NCBI GenBank assembly: GCA_038217425.1
Contig: JBBQPM010000002.1
Location: forward strand, 87,045-151,044
Length of the DNA stretch: 64,000 bases
Direction: 5' to 3'
Source of the DNA: JAIEPT01 sp038217425
Lineage (GTDB): Bacteria; Planctomycetota; Planctomycetia; Gemmatales; Gemmataceae
Under the pieces are notes generated by a model that saw nothing but the letters and a program-made list of their open reading frames with translations, was not told the DNA's origin and ran no database searches. Each line of letters opens with the position of its first letter. Within the stretch, counting starts at the first letter, position 1. Positions 36,666 to 44,677 of the stretch are shown here, one piece after another. The position numbers and the translations under genes are program-made.

Positions 36666-37493
36666 ATGGCTCGTAGTACCACTGCACGCATTCATCCGAC
36701 CGCCATCCTTTCTCCCGAAGTCGAAGTCGGAGAGCATGTCGAGATCGGTCCGTTCGCCGTCCTCGAAGGCAAAATCAAACTGGGCGACCATTGCGTCATC
36801 CGGCCGGGAGCGTACGTCTTCGGCACCGTCGTCATGGGCACGGGGAACGCCGTCCACACCGGCGCGGTCATCGGCGATCGCCCCCAGCATCTCAAGTTCG
36901 CAGGCGAAGATACCCGCGTCGAAATCGGCGACGACAACATCTTCCGCGAACACGTGACCATCCACCGCGGCACCACCCACTCGTGGAAGACGTCGATCGG
37001 CGATCGCAACTTCTTCATGGCTTCGTCCCATGTCGCGCATGATTGCGTCATCGGCAACAACTGCATCCTCGCCAACTCCGCCGTCATCGGCGGCCACTGC
37101 GTCCTCGAAGACAACGTCTTTATCTCCGGAAACTCCGCTGTCCATCAGTTCGTCCGCATCGGCCGACTCGCGCTCCTCTCCGGCTGCAGCGGCACCAGCA
37201 AGGACATGCCCCCCTTTATCATTCAGCAAAACATCAACAACGTCTGCGGCGTCAACCTCATCGGCATGCGTCGCAACGGCTTCTCGCCCATTCAGATCAA
37301 CGCCGTCCGCGAAGCCTACCGCATCCTCTTTCTCGAAGCTCTGCTTCTGCCCGTCGCCGTCGAAAGGCTCGAACGCTATCTGGGGCACATCGACGTCGTC
37401 CAGGAAATGGTCGGCTTCTTGCGGAAATGCCAAAAGGGCATCAATCACGTGCGTGAACGTAACCGCCAATCGACCGAGGAAGCGGCTGCGTAG
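36666..37493 (+). CDS. lpxA: Acyl-[ACP]--UDP-N-acetylglucosamine O-acyltransferase LpxA
   Basis: This 275-residue protein is built of left-handed beta-helix hexapeptide repeats (residues about 8-190) with a C-terminal helical domain. The catalytic histidine is H125 in S-S-H-V-A-H-D-C, the same number as in E. coli LpxA; H100-R-G-T and I-G-D-R-P-Q also match. It adds the first acyl chain to UDP-GlcNAc in lipid A synthesis, supporting an outer membrane with lipid A. GGGGAG precedes the ATG. The rest of the lpx pathway is not in the window. Confidence 0.95.
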   Translation: MARSTTARIHPTAILSPEVEVGEHVEIGPFAVLEGKIKLGDHCVIRPGAYVFGTVVMGTGNAVHTGAVIGDRPQHLKFAGEDTRVEIGDDNIFREHVTIHRGTTHSWKTSIGDRNFFMASSHVAHDCVIGNNCILANSAVIGGHCVLEDNVFISGNSAVHQFVRIGRLALLSGCSGTSKDMPPFIIQQNINNVCGVNLIGMRRNGFSPIQINAVREAYRILFLEALLLPVAVERLERYLGHIDVVQEMVGFLRKCQKGINHVRERNRQSTEEAAA

Positions 37494-37516
37494 CGAACGC
37501 TCCATATAATCTCGGC

Positions 37517-39769
37517 ATGCCTCCCACCCGCGATTCGCTGGCCGAGCAATATCTCGCGCAGCTTCCGTATCCGCCTTACCCCGTGCAGGAGGACGCCCTC
37601 CTCGCGTGGTTCACCACCGAGACCGGCGTGCTCGTCTGCGCGCCGACCGGGACCGGCAAAACGCTCATCGCCCATGCCGCACTCTTCGAGGCGCTGCACA
37701 CCGGGTCCGTCGCCTACTACACCACGCCCCTCATCGCCCTCACCGAACAGAAGTTCCACGAGTTACAAGAAGCCGCCGTCCGCTGGGGCTTCAAGGCCGA
37801 CGACGTCGGGCTCGTGACCGGCAATCGCCGAGTCAATCCCGATGCGAAAATCCTAGTCGTCGTCGCCGAGATCTTGCTCAATCGACTACTGCATCCCGAG
37901 GCGTTCGACTTCGCCAACGTCTCCGCGGTCGTGATGGACGAGTTCCACAGCTTCGCCGACCCCGAACGCGGCATCGTCTGGGAGCTGACGCTGTCGATGC
38001 TCCCCGCGCACATCCGCTTGCTGCTCCTCTCGGCCACGGTCGGCAACGCGGAAGAATTTTTGGCCTGGCTCCGCCGCTGCCATCAACGGCCGCTGGATCT
38101 CGTGCAAGGGACCGAGCGCAAGATTCCGCTCACGTACATCTGGGTCTCGGACGAACTCATCACCGAACAGCTCGTCATCATGGCCAAGGGCGCCGACCTC
38201 ACGCGCAAGATGCCGGCCCTGGTCTTCTGCTTCAACCGCGACGAATGCTGGAGCCTGGCCGAGACGCTCAAAGGTCTGCCCGTGTTGGCGGAACACCAGA
38301 AAGCACCCCTGCACGCGGAGATCAACAAACTCGAATGGTCCGACGGCATCGGCCCCAAGATCAAACAGATCCTGCACCGCGGCATCGGAGTCCATCACGC
38401 GGGGCTCCTCCCCAAATACCGACGCGTCATCGAGGACCTCTTTGTCCGTAAGCTACTCGGCGTAGTAATTTGCACCGAGACGCTAGCCTCGGGCATCAAT
38501 CTCCCGGCCCGGTCGGTCGTACTCACGTCGCTCGTCAAGGGCCCGCTCACCAAACAGAAGTTGATCGACGCGAGCACGGCCCATCAGATTTTTGGCCGCG
38601 CCGGTCGCCCTCAATTCGACGACGTCGGCTACGTCTTCGCGATCGCCCACGAGGACGACGTCAAGACGCTGCGCTGGAAGATCAAATACGACGCCATCCC
38701 CGAAGACACGCGCGATCCCGGACTGTTGCGGGCCAAGAAGGATCTCAAACGCAAGAAGCCCAACCGCAGCGATAAGCAACTCTACTGGAACGAGGCGCAG
38801 TTCAAGGCGCTGCAGACAGCGCCGCCGGTCAAGCTTTACAGCAAGGGGGTCTTCCCCTGGCGACTGCTCGCGTATCTGCTCAAACTGTCGCCCGAGGTGT
38901 CGCGCGTCCGCAGCGTCATTCGCAAGCGCTTCATGGACGAGCCGCGGATTCGCTCGGCCGAGAAGCAGCTCGACAACATGCTCGGCACGCTCGAGCGGAT
39001 CGGCTACGTGACGCTCGATCCGCCTCGGCCCGCGGAATTGGCGGAGGGCGAAACGTACGTCGTCGCCCGGGCGACGCCGACGCCCAAGCTTGACGAGATG
39101 TTAGTCTTTCGCAGCATTCATCCGCTTTACGGCGCATTCTTGTTGCCGCTCCTGGCGAAGGGCGACCGCAACGAACGGATTCAGATCCTGGAGAGCGTAC
39201 TGGAAGTTCCGCGTGCGGTGCTGCGGAATTTGCGGGTGCCGACGCCGGACCAGCTCCCCGCCGGGCCGCTCGCCAACACATTTCTCGATCAAGAGTTGAT
39301 CCAGCGCGGGCTCGTCAGCAGCGAGCAGGTCGCGCCGCCTACGGAGGACGATGAGGACGACGACGGTTGGCGCCGAGACGAAGAACGACCGCCGACGCTC
39401 GCGGAGAAAGTGAAACTCTATTTCGAGGCTCTCAATCCCGAAGTGACGGACGTGGTGACGCAATCGGTCTGGGGAGCGGGCGAGTTGCTCTCCTACGGCG
39501 GCAACTTCACGAAGTTCGTGCAGTCTCGCGATCTCATCAAGCAGGAGGGAATCATCTTTCGCCATTTCCTGCGGCTCATTTTGCTGTGCGGCGAATTCCT
39601 GCAACTGCCGGCCGCGGAGAGCGAGACGTCGGACTGGCGCACGGACCTACGCGGCCTCGCGGATCAGCTCACGGAGAGTTGCCGAGCGGTGGACCCGGCG
39701 AGCACGGACGAGACGATCGAGTTCGCGAAAGCGACGGACGTGGTGGCAGTGGAAGTAAAGAAGAGCTAA
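37517..39769 (+). CDS. Ski2-like DEAD/DEAH-box RNA helicase
   Basis: The protein has 750 residues. Motif I is A-P-T-G-T-G-K-T (about residues 42-49), motif Ia T-T-P-L-I-A-L, motif II D-E-F-H (about 138-141), motif III S-A-T, motif V T-E-T-L-A-S-G-I-N-L-P-A (about 318) and motif VI Q-I-F-G-R-A-G-R (about 357). All ATP-hydrolysis residues are present. Motif spacing and the A-S-G-I-N-L-P sequence place it with the Ski2/Brr2 group. The C-terminal helical region (about 470-740), with a short acidic stretch near residue 615, is not assigned. It presumably unwinds RNA or RNA-protein complexes. Starts 23 bp after lpxA, but no functional link is apparent. Confidence 0.88.
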   Translation: MPPTRDSLAEQYLAQLPYPPYPVQEDALLAWFTTETGVLVCAPTGTGKTLIAHAALFEALHTGSVAYYTTPLIALTEQKFHELQEAAVRWGFKADDVGLVTGNRRVNPDAKILVVVAEILLNRLLHPEAFDFANVSAVVMDEFHSFADPERGIVWELTLSMLPAHIRLLLLSATVGNAEEFLAWLRRCHQRPLDLVQGTERKIPLTYIWVSDELITEQLVIMAKGADLTRKMPALVFCFNRDECWSLAETLKGLPVLAEHQKAPLHAEINKLEWSDGIGPKIKQILHRGIGVHHAGLLPKYRRVIEDLFVRKLLGVVICTETLASGINLPARSVVLTSLVKGPLTKQKLIDASTAHQIFGRAGRPQFDDVGYVFAIAHEDDVKTLRWKIKYDAIPEDTRDPGLLRAKKDLKRKKPNRSDKQLYWNEAQFKALQTAPPVKLYSKGVFPWRLLAYLLKLSPEVSRVRSVIRKRFMDEPRIRSAEKQLDNMLGTLERIGYVTLDPPRPAELAEGETYVVARATPTPKLDEMLVFRSIHPLYGAFLLPLLAKGDRNERIQILESVLEVPRAVLRNLRVPTPDQLPAGPLANTFLDQELIQRGLVSSEQVAPPTEDDEDDDGWRRDEERPPTLAEKVKLYFEALNPEVTDVVTQSVWGAGELLSYGGNFTKFVQSRDLIKQEGIIFRHFLRLILLCGEFLQLPAAESETSDWRTDLRGLADQLTESCRAVDPASTDETIEFAKATDVVAVEVKKS

Positions 39770-39953
39770 TGACCATGGGGCTTCTGGGCTCATGGTAGCT
39801 ATTTTCTCTAGACCGAATTGAGTACGGCGACGGCGGCTTGAACCGCTCTGGTTTGGTAGGAAATTTAGACGAACAAGTTAACCCCACCGAGCTACAGGCA
39901 GGAAGGGGTCAAAAAGGACGTTCAGCTCTTCTTATAGACTCATTTTTCCTTAG

Positions 39954-40153
39954 AGCGTTCGGAAGAAATGACGGAATACCGGTAGGGAGACTCCGAATTA
40001 AGCGACCGGCCGACGTGAGTCGGCCGGTACGTGTGCTTGAGCGGTTGCGATCAGATCTTCGAATGGGATGCTATACTGGCCGACTGACGTCGGCCGCTCG
40101 CCCTAGCCAATCGCCAAGCTTTGCAGCGATTGCGTTCATTTCTTCCGAACGCT
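39954..40153. mobile_element. MITE-like element with 18-bp inverted ends
   Basis: AGCGTTCGGAAGAAATGA (39954-39971) is repeated perfectly inverted at 40136-40153, bounding a 200-bp non-coding segment that carries a family E palindrome pair. No transposase and no clear target-site duplication could be seen, so it may instead be a large composite palindrome. Confidence 0.5.
40002..40101. repeat. Paired palindrome, family E
   Basis: Two opposite copies (40002-40033 and 40075-40101) of a GGCCGAC-loop-GTCGGCC hairpin. Flanks GCGA...GGTACGTG are shared with family A. Relative to family A, two stem pairs are changed on both sides of the stem, so pairing is preserved. Confidence 0.88.
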
Positions 40154-40535
40154 ATTAGCGACTTTGGAGACCTTCCTCGGGCAGCCACTTCGGCATCGGC
40201 CCGGATGAACTCCGATCTTGTTGCACAGCGCCCCTCTTCACGTGGGACAAACCTCATTTCGAACAGCGCAAGTTGAGACGGCGTTCAGGCCGAACAGGAT
40301 CTCCGTCGCTGACCCTTCCGGCTCGGAAAGCACTTGCGGCGTCGACACGTGAAGATCCCGGCGTGTGGGACCCAACCCTACAACCGGAAACGGAAGGATG
40401 CCGGTATTAACGGCAGTGACGACGGCGATCGACAATCCGCACGCCAGGGAGCCGAGATGTCTGGATGCCATGGCGTCGCGGTGACGATCTCCTAGAAAGA
40501 CCACGTTGTTCCCCGTGAGTTCGAGGTCTGTTCCC

Positions 40536-41324
40536 ATGTCCAGCGATGCGCCGCTTCCGCCGCTCCCGAAGATCTACAAGCAGCTGGGCACGGCCTTCGT
40601 CCTGGGGCACTTCTTTATCATCGGCATCTGGATTCTGGGCGCCACCAGCGGGCCCTGGCCCTCGCCCTTCTTTCCCGGCGGCGACTTCCAACTGGGCCCG
40701 CCGTTCGCACAGGCAATCAACCCGGTCACTCGGGACGCCTATCTCGGGCCGCTCCGCTTGCTCAACAACTATCACTTCATGTCCAATCGCGTTGTCGGGG
40801 ACGAGGCGTACTTCCAGATCCATTTCAAGGACGCCTCGGGGAAAACGCAGAAGACGCTCAAGTTTCCCGATGAAAACGCCAACTACTTCATCCGGCATCG
40901 GCACAAGATCCTGGCCCTGGGGCTGACGCAGGACCGCGAGATGTCGCCGCTCGGCGCCGAGCGCATTCGCGCCGTCAAGAAGCAGGCGGCCAAGACCGAC
41001 CCCGCGGCCCAGCTCACGATCTACTGGACGCTGGAAGATCCCAAGAAAGCCGACAACAAGTTCAAACTGGTGCGCGCCGACTCGGATGAAGTCCCGCGCG
41101 GCCAGGCCCTCAGCACGGCGAGCGACTGGGCGTATATCGCTGCCCAGTCGTACGTTCGCCATGTGCTCCGCGAAACGGGAGAGCAGGATAAGTGGGCGAG
41201 CGTGGAACTGACGCGTCACGTCCGCAGGCAGTTGCCCCCCTTGCTCATCACCATGAAAGATACGCAGATCAACTTCTTCGGCGAGACGGTCAGCAATTTC
41301 GGGGATCTCCGTGAAAAGCCTTAA
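40536..41324 (+). CDS. Membrane-anchored protein of an HTTM gene cluster, unknown function
   Basis: The protein has 262 residues. One hydrophobic segment at about residues 20-40 anchors a soluble, probably exported domain with no recognised motif (F-H-F-M-S-N-R-V-V-G-D-E-A-Y-F-Q-I is the most conserved-looking stretch). GAGG lies ten bases before the ATG. Its 3' end overlaps the HTTM gene by 14 bp, so both are translated together. It probably acts as a partner subunit of the HTTM protein; the role is not known. Confidence 0.7.
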   Translation: MSSDAPLPPLPKIYKQLGTAFVLGHFFIIGIWILGATSGPWPSPFFPGGDFQLGPPFAQAINPVTRDAYLGPLRLLNNYHFMSNRVVGDEAYFQIHFKDASGKTQKTLKFPDENANYFIRHRHKILALGLTQDREMSPLGAERIRAVKKQAAKTDPAAQLTIYWTLEDPKKADNKFKLVRADSDEVPRGQALSTASDWAYIAAQSYVRHVLRETGEQDKWASVELTRHVRRQLPPLLITMKDTQINFFGETVSNFGDLREKP

Positions 41325-42363
41325 TATCTCGGCCAAGAAACCCGCTCCCGCGATCGGCGCCCTCCCCGAACAGCCCGGGGTCTGGAGTCGCTGGCAAAGC
41401 TTCTGGTTCGAGCCCGGTTCGCCGCTGCCGTGGGAGATTTTCCGCACCCTCTCCGGCCTGGCGTTTCTGACGACTATGCTCCTGTACCTGGGACATCAAA
41501 ACGCTCTGCTCGGCGCCAACGGCTGGCTCGACATCGCCGCGTTCAAACAGGTCGACGCCAAGGAAGTCATCACGGATACCGCCCATTTTCCCGTGCCGCC
41601 CGGGTGGTCTGTATTTTTCCTGGCCGGCGACGATCGTGCCACGCTCACCGTTCTATACGGTCTCGGCATCGTCGTTGTCGCGCTCTTCACCCTCGGCATT
41701 GCGACGCGGGTCACCTCGGTCCTCACCTGGATCTACATGGTGTCGTACTCGGCCAACCCGGTCGCCGCCTTCGAGGCCGACTTTCTCTACGTCATCCTCG
41801 CGTTCTATCTCATGATCGGCAGCCTCTGGCAGGGTTGGCTACAGCCGATGTCGCCGGTCGAACGAATCCTCGGTCCGCGGCCTCTGGGTCTGTTGACAAC
41901 GTATCGGGGCCAGGGGACGTTGCCGCGGAGTTACGCGTTGCATTACGCGCTGCGGATGTTTCAGATCCACTTCGCGATCATCGTCTTTACGAGCGCCGTC
42001 CACAAGTTTACGGTCCCCGACTGGTGGTCGGGCACGGCGTTCTGGTACTCGCTGCACGCGCCGATGGCGACGACGATCGACGACATCCGGGCGATGCAGC
42101 CGTACGGACAGGGCTACCTGGTTCTTCTGAGCCTGGCCGCTTACCCGACGTGGGCCTGGCAACTGACGTTGCCGCTCTTTGCCTGGCGCGAGGGGGCGTT
42201 CTGGCGCACGCTGCTGCTGGGGGGCGGCGTGCTCGCCTGGATCGGGTCAATGGGGATTTTCGGGCTGCCGATCTTCGGGCCGTTTTACTTCATCGGGTGT
42301 CTCAGCTATCCCGACGGCAGTTTTTGGACGGGGCTCTGGAACAAGCTAGTTGCGAGGGAATGA
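41311..42363 (+). CDS. HTTM domain membrane protein
   Basis: The protein has 350 residues and uses a GTG start at 41311. It has about eight membrane helices from residue 45 to 340. The early helices (P-W-E-I-F-R-T-L-S-G-L-A-F), the L-L-G-A-N-G-W loop and F-Q-I-H-F-A-I-I-V-F-T-S-A-V-H-K (about residue 215) match HTTM proteins, the bacterial relatives of the membrane part of vitamin K-dependent gamma-carboxylase. The soluble carboxylase C-terminal domain is absent. The protein is flanked by, and overlaps, two genes of unknown function, suggesting a three-subunit envelope system. Confidence 0.82.
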   Translation: MKSLNISAKKPAPAIGALPEQPGVWSRWQSFWFEPGSPLPWEIFRTLSGLAFLTTMLLYLGHQNALLGANGWLDIAAFKQVDAKEVITDTAHFPVPPGWSVFFLAGDDRATLTVLYGLGIVVVALFTLGIATRVTSVLTWIYMVSYSANPVAAFEADFLYVILAFYLMIGSLWQGWLQPMSPVERILGPRPLGLLTTYRGQGTLPRSYALHYALRMFQIHFAIIVFTSAVHKFTVPDWWSGTAFWYSLHAPMATTIDDIRAMQPYGQGYLVLLSLAAYPTWAWQLTLPLFAWREGAFWRTLLLGGGVLAWIGSMGIFGLPIFGPFYFIGCLSYPDGSFWTGLWNKLVARE

Positions 42364-42364
42364 C

Positions 42365-43489
42365 ATGATCCGTCCGCTGTTTCTGCTGGGAGTCGTGGCG
42401 TTGGTCGTGAGCTGCGCCCCGCGCGATCCCGACGTCCGCGATCAGGTCAAGAAGAGCGCCCCCGTCGCCGAGCCGGAGCTAGTACAGCATCCCGTGGGGG
42501 ACATGGCCCATCTTAAAAAACGCCTCGAGGACGCGCTCCAGGACGTCCGCTCGCGCGACATCCCCAAGACCAAGGCGTTCTGGACCATCTTTCACGGCAT
42601 CCTCGGCAACGGCCTGGATACGAAACTTTACGATGCCGACTCGAAATCCTATCGCAACGCCCTGCAGTATATCCGCGAAGGAGGCTCGATTCGCGGCATG
42701 GAGTTCATCGCCTTCGAGGAAGGGCTCGACGTCAAGACGACCGCGGCGGACAACAACCTGATTTTCGTGGGCCAGGGGCATCAGGATCAGTTCGTGGCCG
42801 AGATTATCCAGATCGGTTTGCCGCTCGACGCGTCGTTCAGGGTCGGCGAAAGAGACTACAAGTTTCGCGATTTCTGCAAGTACTCCAAGGCCAACGCCAG
42901 CGTCACCAAGAATCAGGAGCTGAGCTGGGCGCTCATCGTCATCGGCGAAGCGGACGGTCTGGAGGGGGAGTGGAAGAATCGGCACGGCGAGAAGATCACG
43001 TTCGCCGACATCGTGCGCTACGAACTCGAGCAGCCGATCGAGGCGAACGCGGCGTGCGGCGGCACCCATCGCCTGTTCGGCCTTACCTGGGCGTACAACT
43101 CGCGGCTGAGGCAAAAGGGCGCCGTCGACGGCGTCTGGGCGCAGACTCGCGACAAGATTCAGGAATACGTCGGCAAGGCGAAGAAGTATCAGAACGGCGA
43201 CGGCTCATTCTCGACGAAATACCTGGCCGGCAAGGAGCGGACCGGCACGATGGATCAGCGCCTCGGCTCCACCGGCCATGTCTTCGAATGGCTGGCGCTG
43301 GCGCTTCCCGACGAGGAACTCAAAGCACGCTGGATGCAAGAGGCGGCGTACGCCACGGCGAAGATGGTGCTCGACCAGCGCGCCAACGACGTCGATTCCG
43401 GCTCGCTCTATCACGCGGCTCACGGCCTCACGCTGTACTACGACCGCCTGTTCGGCAAGCTCCCCGTCTGGGTGCCGGCCCCGAAGTAA
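42365..43489 (+). CDS. Lipoprotein of the HTTM cluster, unknown function
   Basis: The protein has 374 residues. A lipobox V-V-S-C puts the lipidated cysteine at residue 17, so the protein is expected at a periplasmic face of a membrane. The body is helical, with segments such as S-S-x-H repeats near W-A-L-I-V-I-G-E-A-D-G, A-C-G-G-T-H-R-L-F-G-L and D-G-S-F-S-T-K-Y-L. These resemble alpha/alpha-toroid folds, such as terpene cyclase or prenyltransferase barrels, but no catalytic set was recognised. GAGGGA precedes the ATG, one base after the HTTM stop. Confidence 0.7.
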   Translation: MIRPLFLLGVVALVVSCAPRDPDVRDQVKKSAPVAEPELVQHPVGDMAHLKKRLEDALQDVRSRDIPKTKAFWTIFHGILGNGLDTKLYDADSKSYRNALQYIREGGSIRGMEFIAFEEGLDVKTTAADNNLIFVGQGHQDQFVAEIIQIGLPLDASFRVGERDYKFRDFCKYSKANASVTKNQELSWALIVIGEADGLEGEWKNRHGEKITFADIVRYELEQPIEANAACGGTHRLFGLTWAYNSRLRQKGAVDGVWAQTRDKIQEYVGKAKKYQNGDGSFSTKYLAGKERTGTMDQRLGSTGHVFEWLALALPDEELKARWMQEAAYATAKMVLDQRANDVDSGSLYHAAHGLTLYYDRLFGKLPVWVPAPK

Positions 43490-43552
43490 TCTGCTCCTTC
43501 CTCGCGAAACGCCCATTTGCGGGGGTCGGCGACCCGCCTTCGAAGCGCCCGG

Positions 43553-44446
43553 CTACTTGCAGAGTTCCGTCCACAGCGCCTTGTAATACCGCATGAAGCG
43601 CTCGCCGCTGACGTAGTCGGGCGTTTCCTTATCGATGTCGCGCACGCCCTGGATCTCGGCCAGCGTGACGCGATCGTAGTCAGTTTCGCGTAATAGGCGA
43701 AACAGCTCCCGGTAGGGATAGCCGTTGGTCAGTTCGTTGATGTGGCACGACTTGATCCAGGGGCGGAGCATCTTGAAGTATTCGGAGACGGAACCGTCCT
43801 TGACGTCGGTCGGGTTGGAATTCCAGGTGAGGCCGACGCTGCGGTGGTTGGCGTGCTCCATGATGGTCTTGCAGTGAGGCGGATGGCTGGTGCCTGGGCC
43901 GTGAACTTCGACCCAGATTTCGACGCCCGCATCCCCCGCGGCTCGGCCGCACTCGCTGAGAGCTTTGCCGATTTGTTCCAGCGTACGTTCGACGGCAACC
44001 TTGGCGGGGAGCCCATTGGGCCGAACTTTGACCCCCTTGCCGCCGATGTCCTTGACGAGGTCGACGAAGCGTTTACACGTGTCAATATTCTGCTGCACGA
44101 CGGTCTGATCGATGGCGTGGAATTCGCAGGTGGAGCCGCAGCCCCAGATTTCGACGCCCGCGTCCATGAATTGCTTCTTCACGTCGCCGCGCGCCGTGGC
44201 GCTCAATCCCGGTTCGACGCCGTGCCGATGCGTCGTGCGCAGTTCGACGGCCGAGAGCCCGAGCGTTCGGCAGATCCGCAGCAGATTCGGAAGATCCCAG
44301 AGATTGGCAATGTTGTAGGTGACGATACCGAGCTTGAATTTGGCCTCGGGCGTCGGTTTGTTCGCAGGCGTCTGCGCGACGGCGGTCGCGGCTAACGTGC
44401 CCGCGGCCCCGGCGGCGAGAAACCCACGGCGATCGATCGATGTCAT
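43553..44446 (-). CDS. Tat-exported sugar phosphate isomerase/epimerase-like protein
   Basis: The protein has 297 residues. A Tat signal (D-R-R-G-F-L-A-A-G, residues 5-13, then an alanine-rich stretch ending A-V-A-Q) is followed by an AP-endonuclease-2/xylose-isomerase TIM barrel: Y-N-I-A-N-L-W, S-A-V-E-L-R-T-T-H-R-H (about residue 77), W-V-E-V-H-G-P-G-T (about residue 180), L-T-W-N-S-N-P-T-D-V and C-H-I-N-E-L (about residue 237). Metal-binding histidine and glutamate residues are plausible. Such Tat-exported isomerases are frequent in planctomycetes and may act on sugars taken into the periplasm. The ATG at 44446 places the twin arginines correctly. Confidence 0.85.
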   Translation of the reverse strand: MTSIDRRGFLAAGAAGTLAATAVAQTPANKPTPEAKFKLGIVTYNIANLWDLPNLLRICRTLGLSAVELRTTHRHGVEPGLSATARGDVKKQFMDAGVEIWGCGSTCEFHAIDQTVVQQNIDTCKRFVDLVKDIGGKGVKVRPNGLPAKVAVERTLEQIGKALSECGRAAGDAGVEIWVEVHGPGTSHPPHCKTIMEHANHRSVGLTWNSNPTDVKDGSVSEYFKMLRPWIKSCHINELTNGYPYRELFRLLRETDYDRVTLAEIQGVRDIDKETPDYVSGERFMRYYKALWTELCK

Positions 44447-44494
44447 CAGATGGTTCCTAAAAAGAGAAAAAATGCGAACCTTGAAAACGCCAAA

Positions 44495-44524
44495 GTTCAC
44501 ATTCCCAGGCTATGAGAATGTGAA
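44495..44524. promoter_or_regulatory. 10-bp perfect palindrome, possible operator
   Basis: GTTCACATTC and GAATGTGAAC around 10 nt, 48 bp upstream of the start of the Tat-exported isomerase. AT-rich and unlike the GC-rich repeats elsewhere, it could be a repressor or activator site. Confidence 0.4.
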
Positions 44525-44626
44525 CCAAGGGCCGTCGCGTTGGCCTGGCGCTGGATTATTCTAAAGAATTGAAACGTTCAGGCGTATGCGAAGCGTTCCC
44601 GGGCACGAGCGACGAAGGAATGATGA

Positions 44627-44670
44627 ATTCGTTTAGCGCTCGCCAGGGCCGGCGGAAGCGCTAAACGAAT
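44627..44670. repeat. GTTTAGCGCT palindrome (family G), copy 1
   Basis: ATTCGTTTAGCGCT (44627-44640) pairs perfectly with 44657-44670 around 16 nt. The middle holds a short CGCC/GGCG stem. It lies 8 bp beyond the stop of the alpha-2-macroglobulin gene. Confidence 0.85.
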
Positions 44671-44677
44671 CGGCGTT

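Larger units (their letters stand above)
39770..40535. other. 766-bp intergenic region with nested repeats
   Basis: The left half holds the nested inverted repeats annotated at 39954-40153 and 40002-40101. The right half (40160-40535) contains an antisense open frame of 99 codons (40238-40537) with no recognisable family and no good ribosome-binding site; it is not called as a gene. Confidence 0.5.

Noticed and set aside
36478..36687. A 69-codon minus-strand open frame upstream of lpxA ending K-F-P-F-G-D-D-I-E-N-I-G-K-L
   Set aside because: The last part looks protein-like, but there is no start with a ribosome-binding site and its beginning lies antisense to the lpxA start.
40238..40537. 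A 99-codon minus-strand open frame in the helicase-HTTM interval
   Set aside because: No family resemblance, no ribosome-binding site and overlap with the start of the HTTM cluster; evidence too weak for a gene call.
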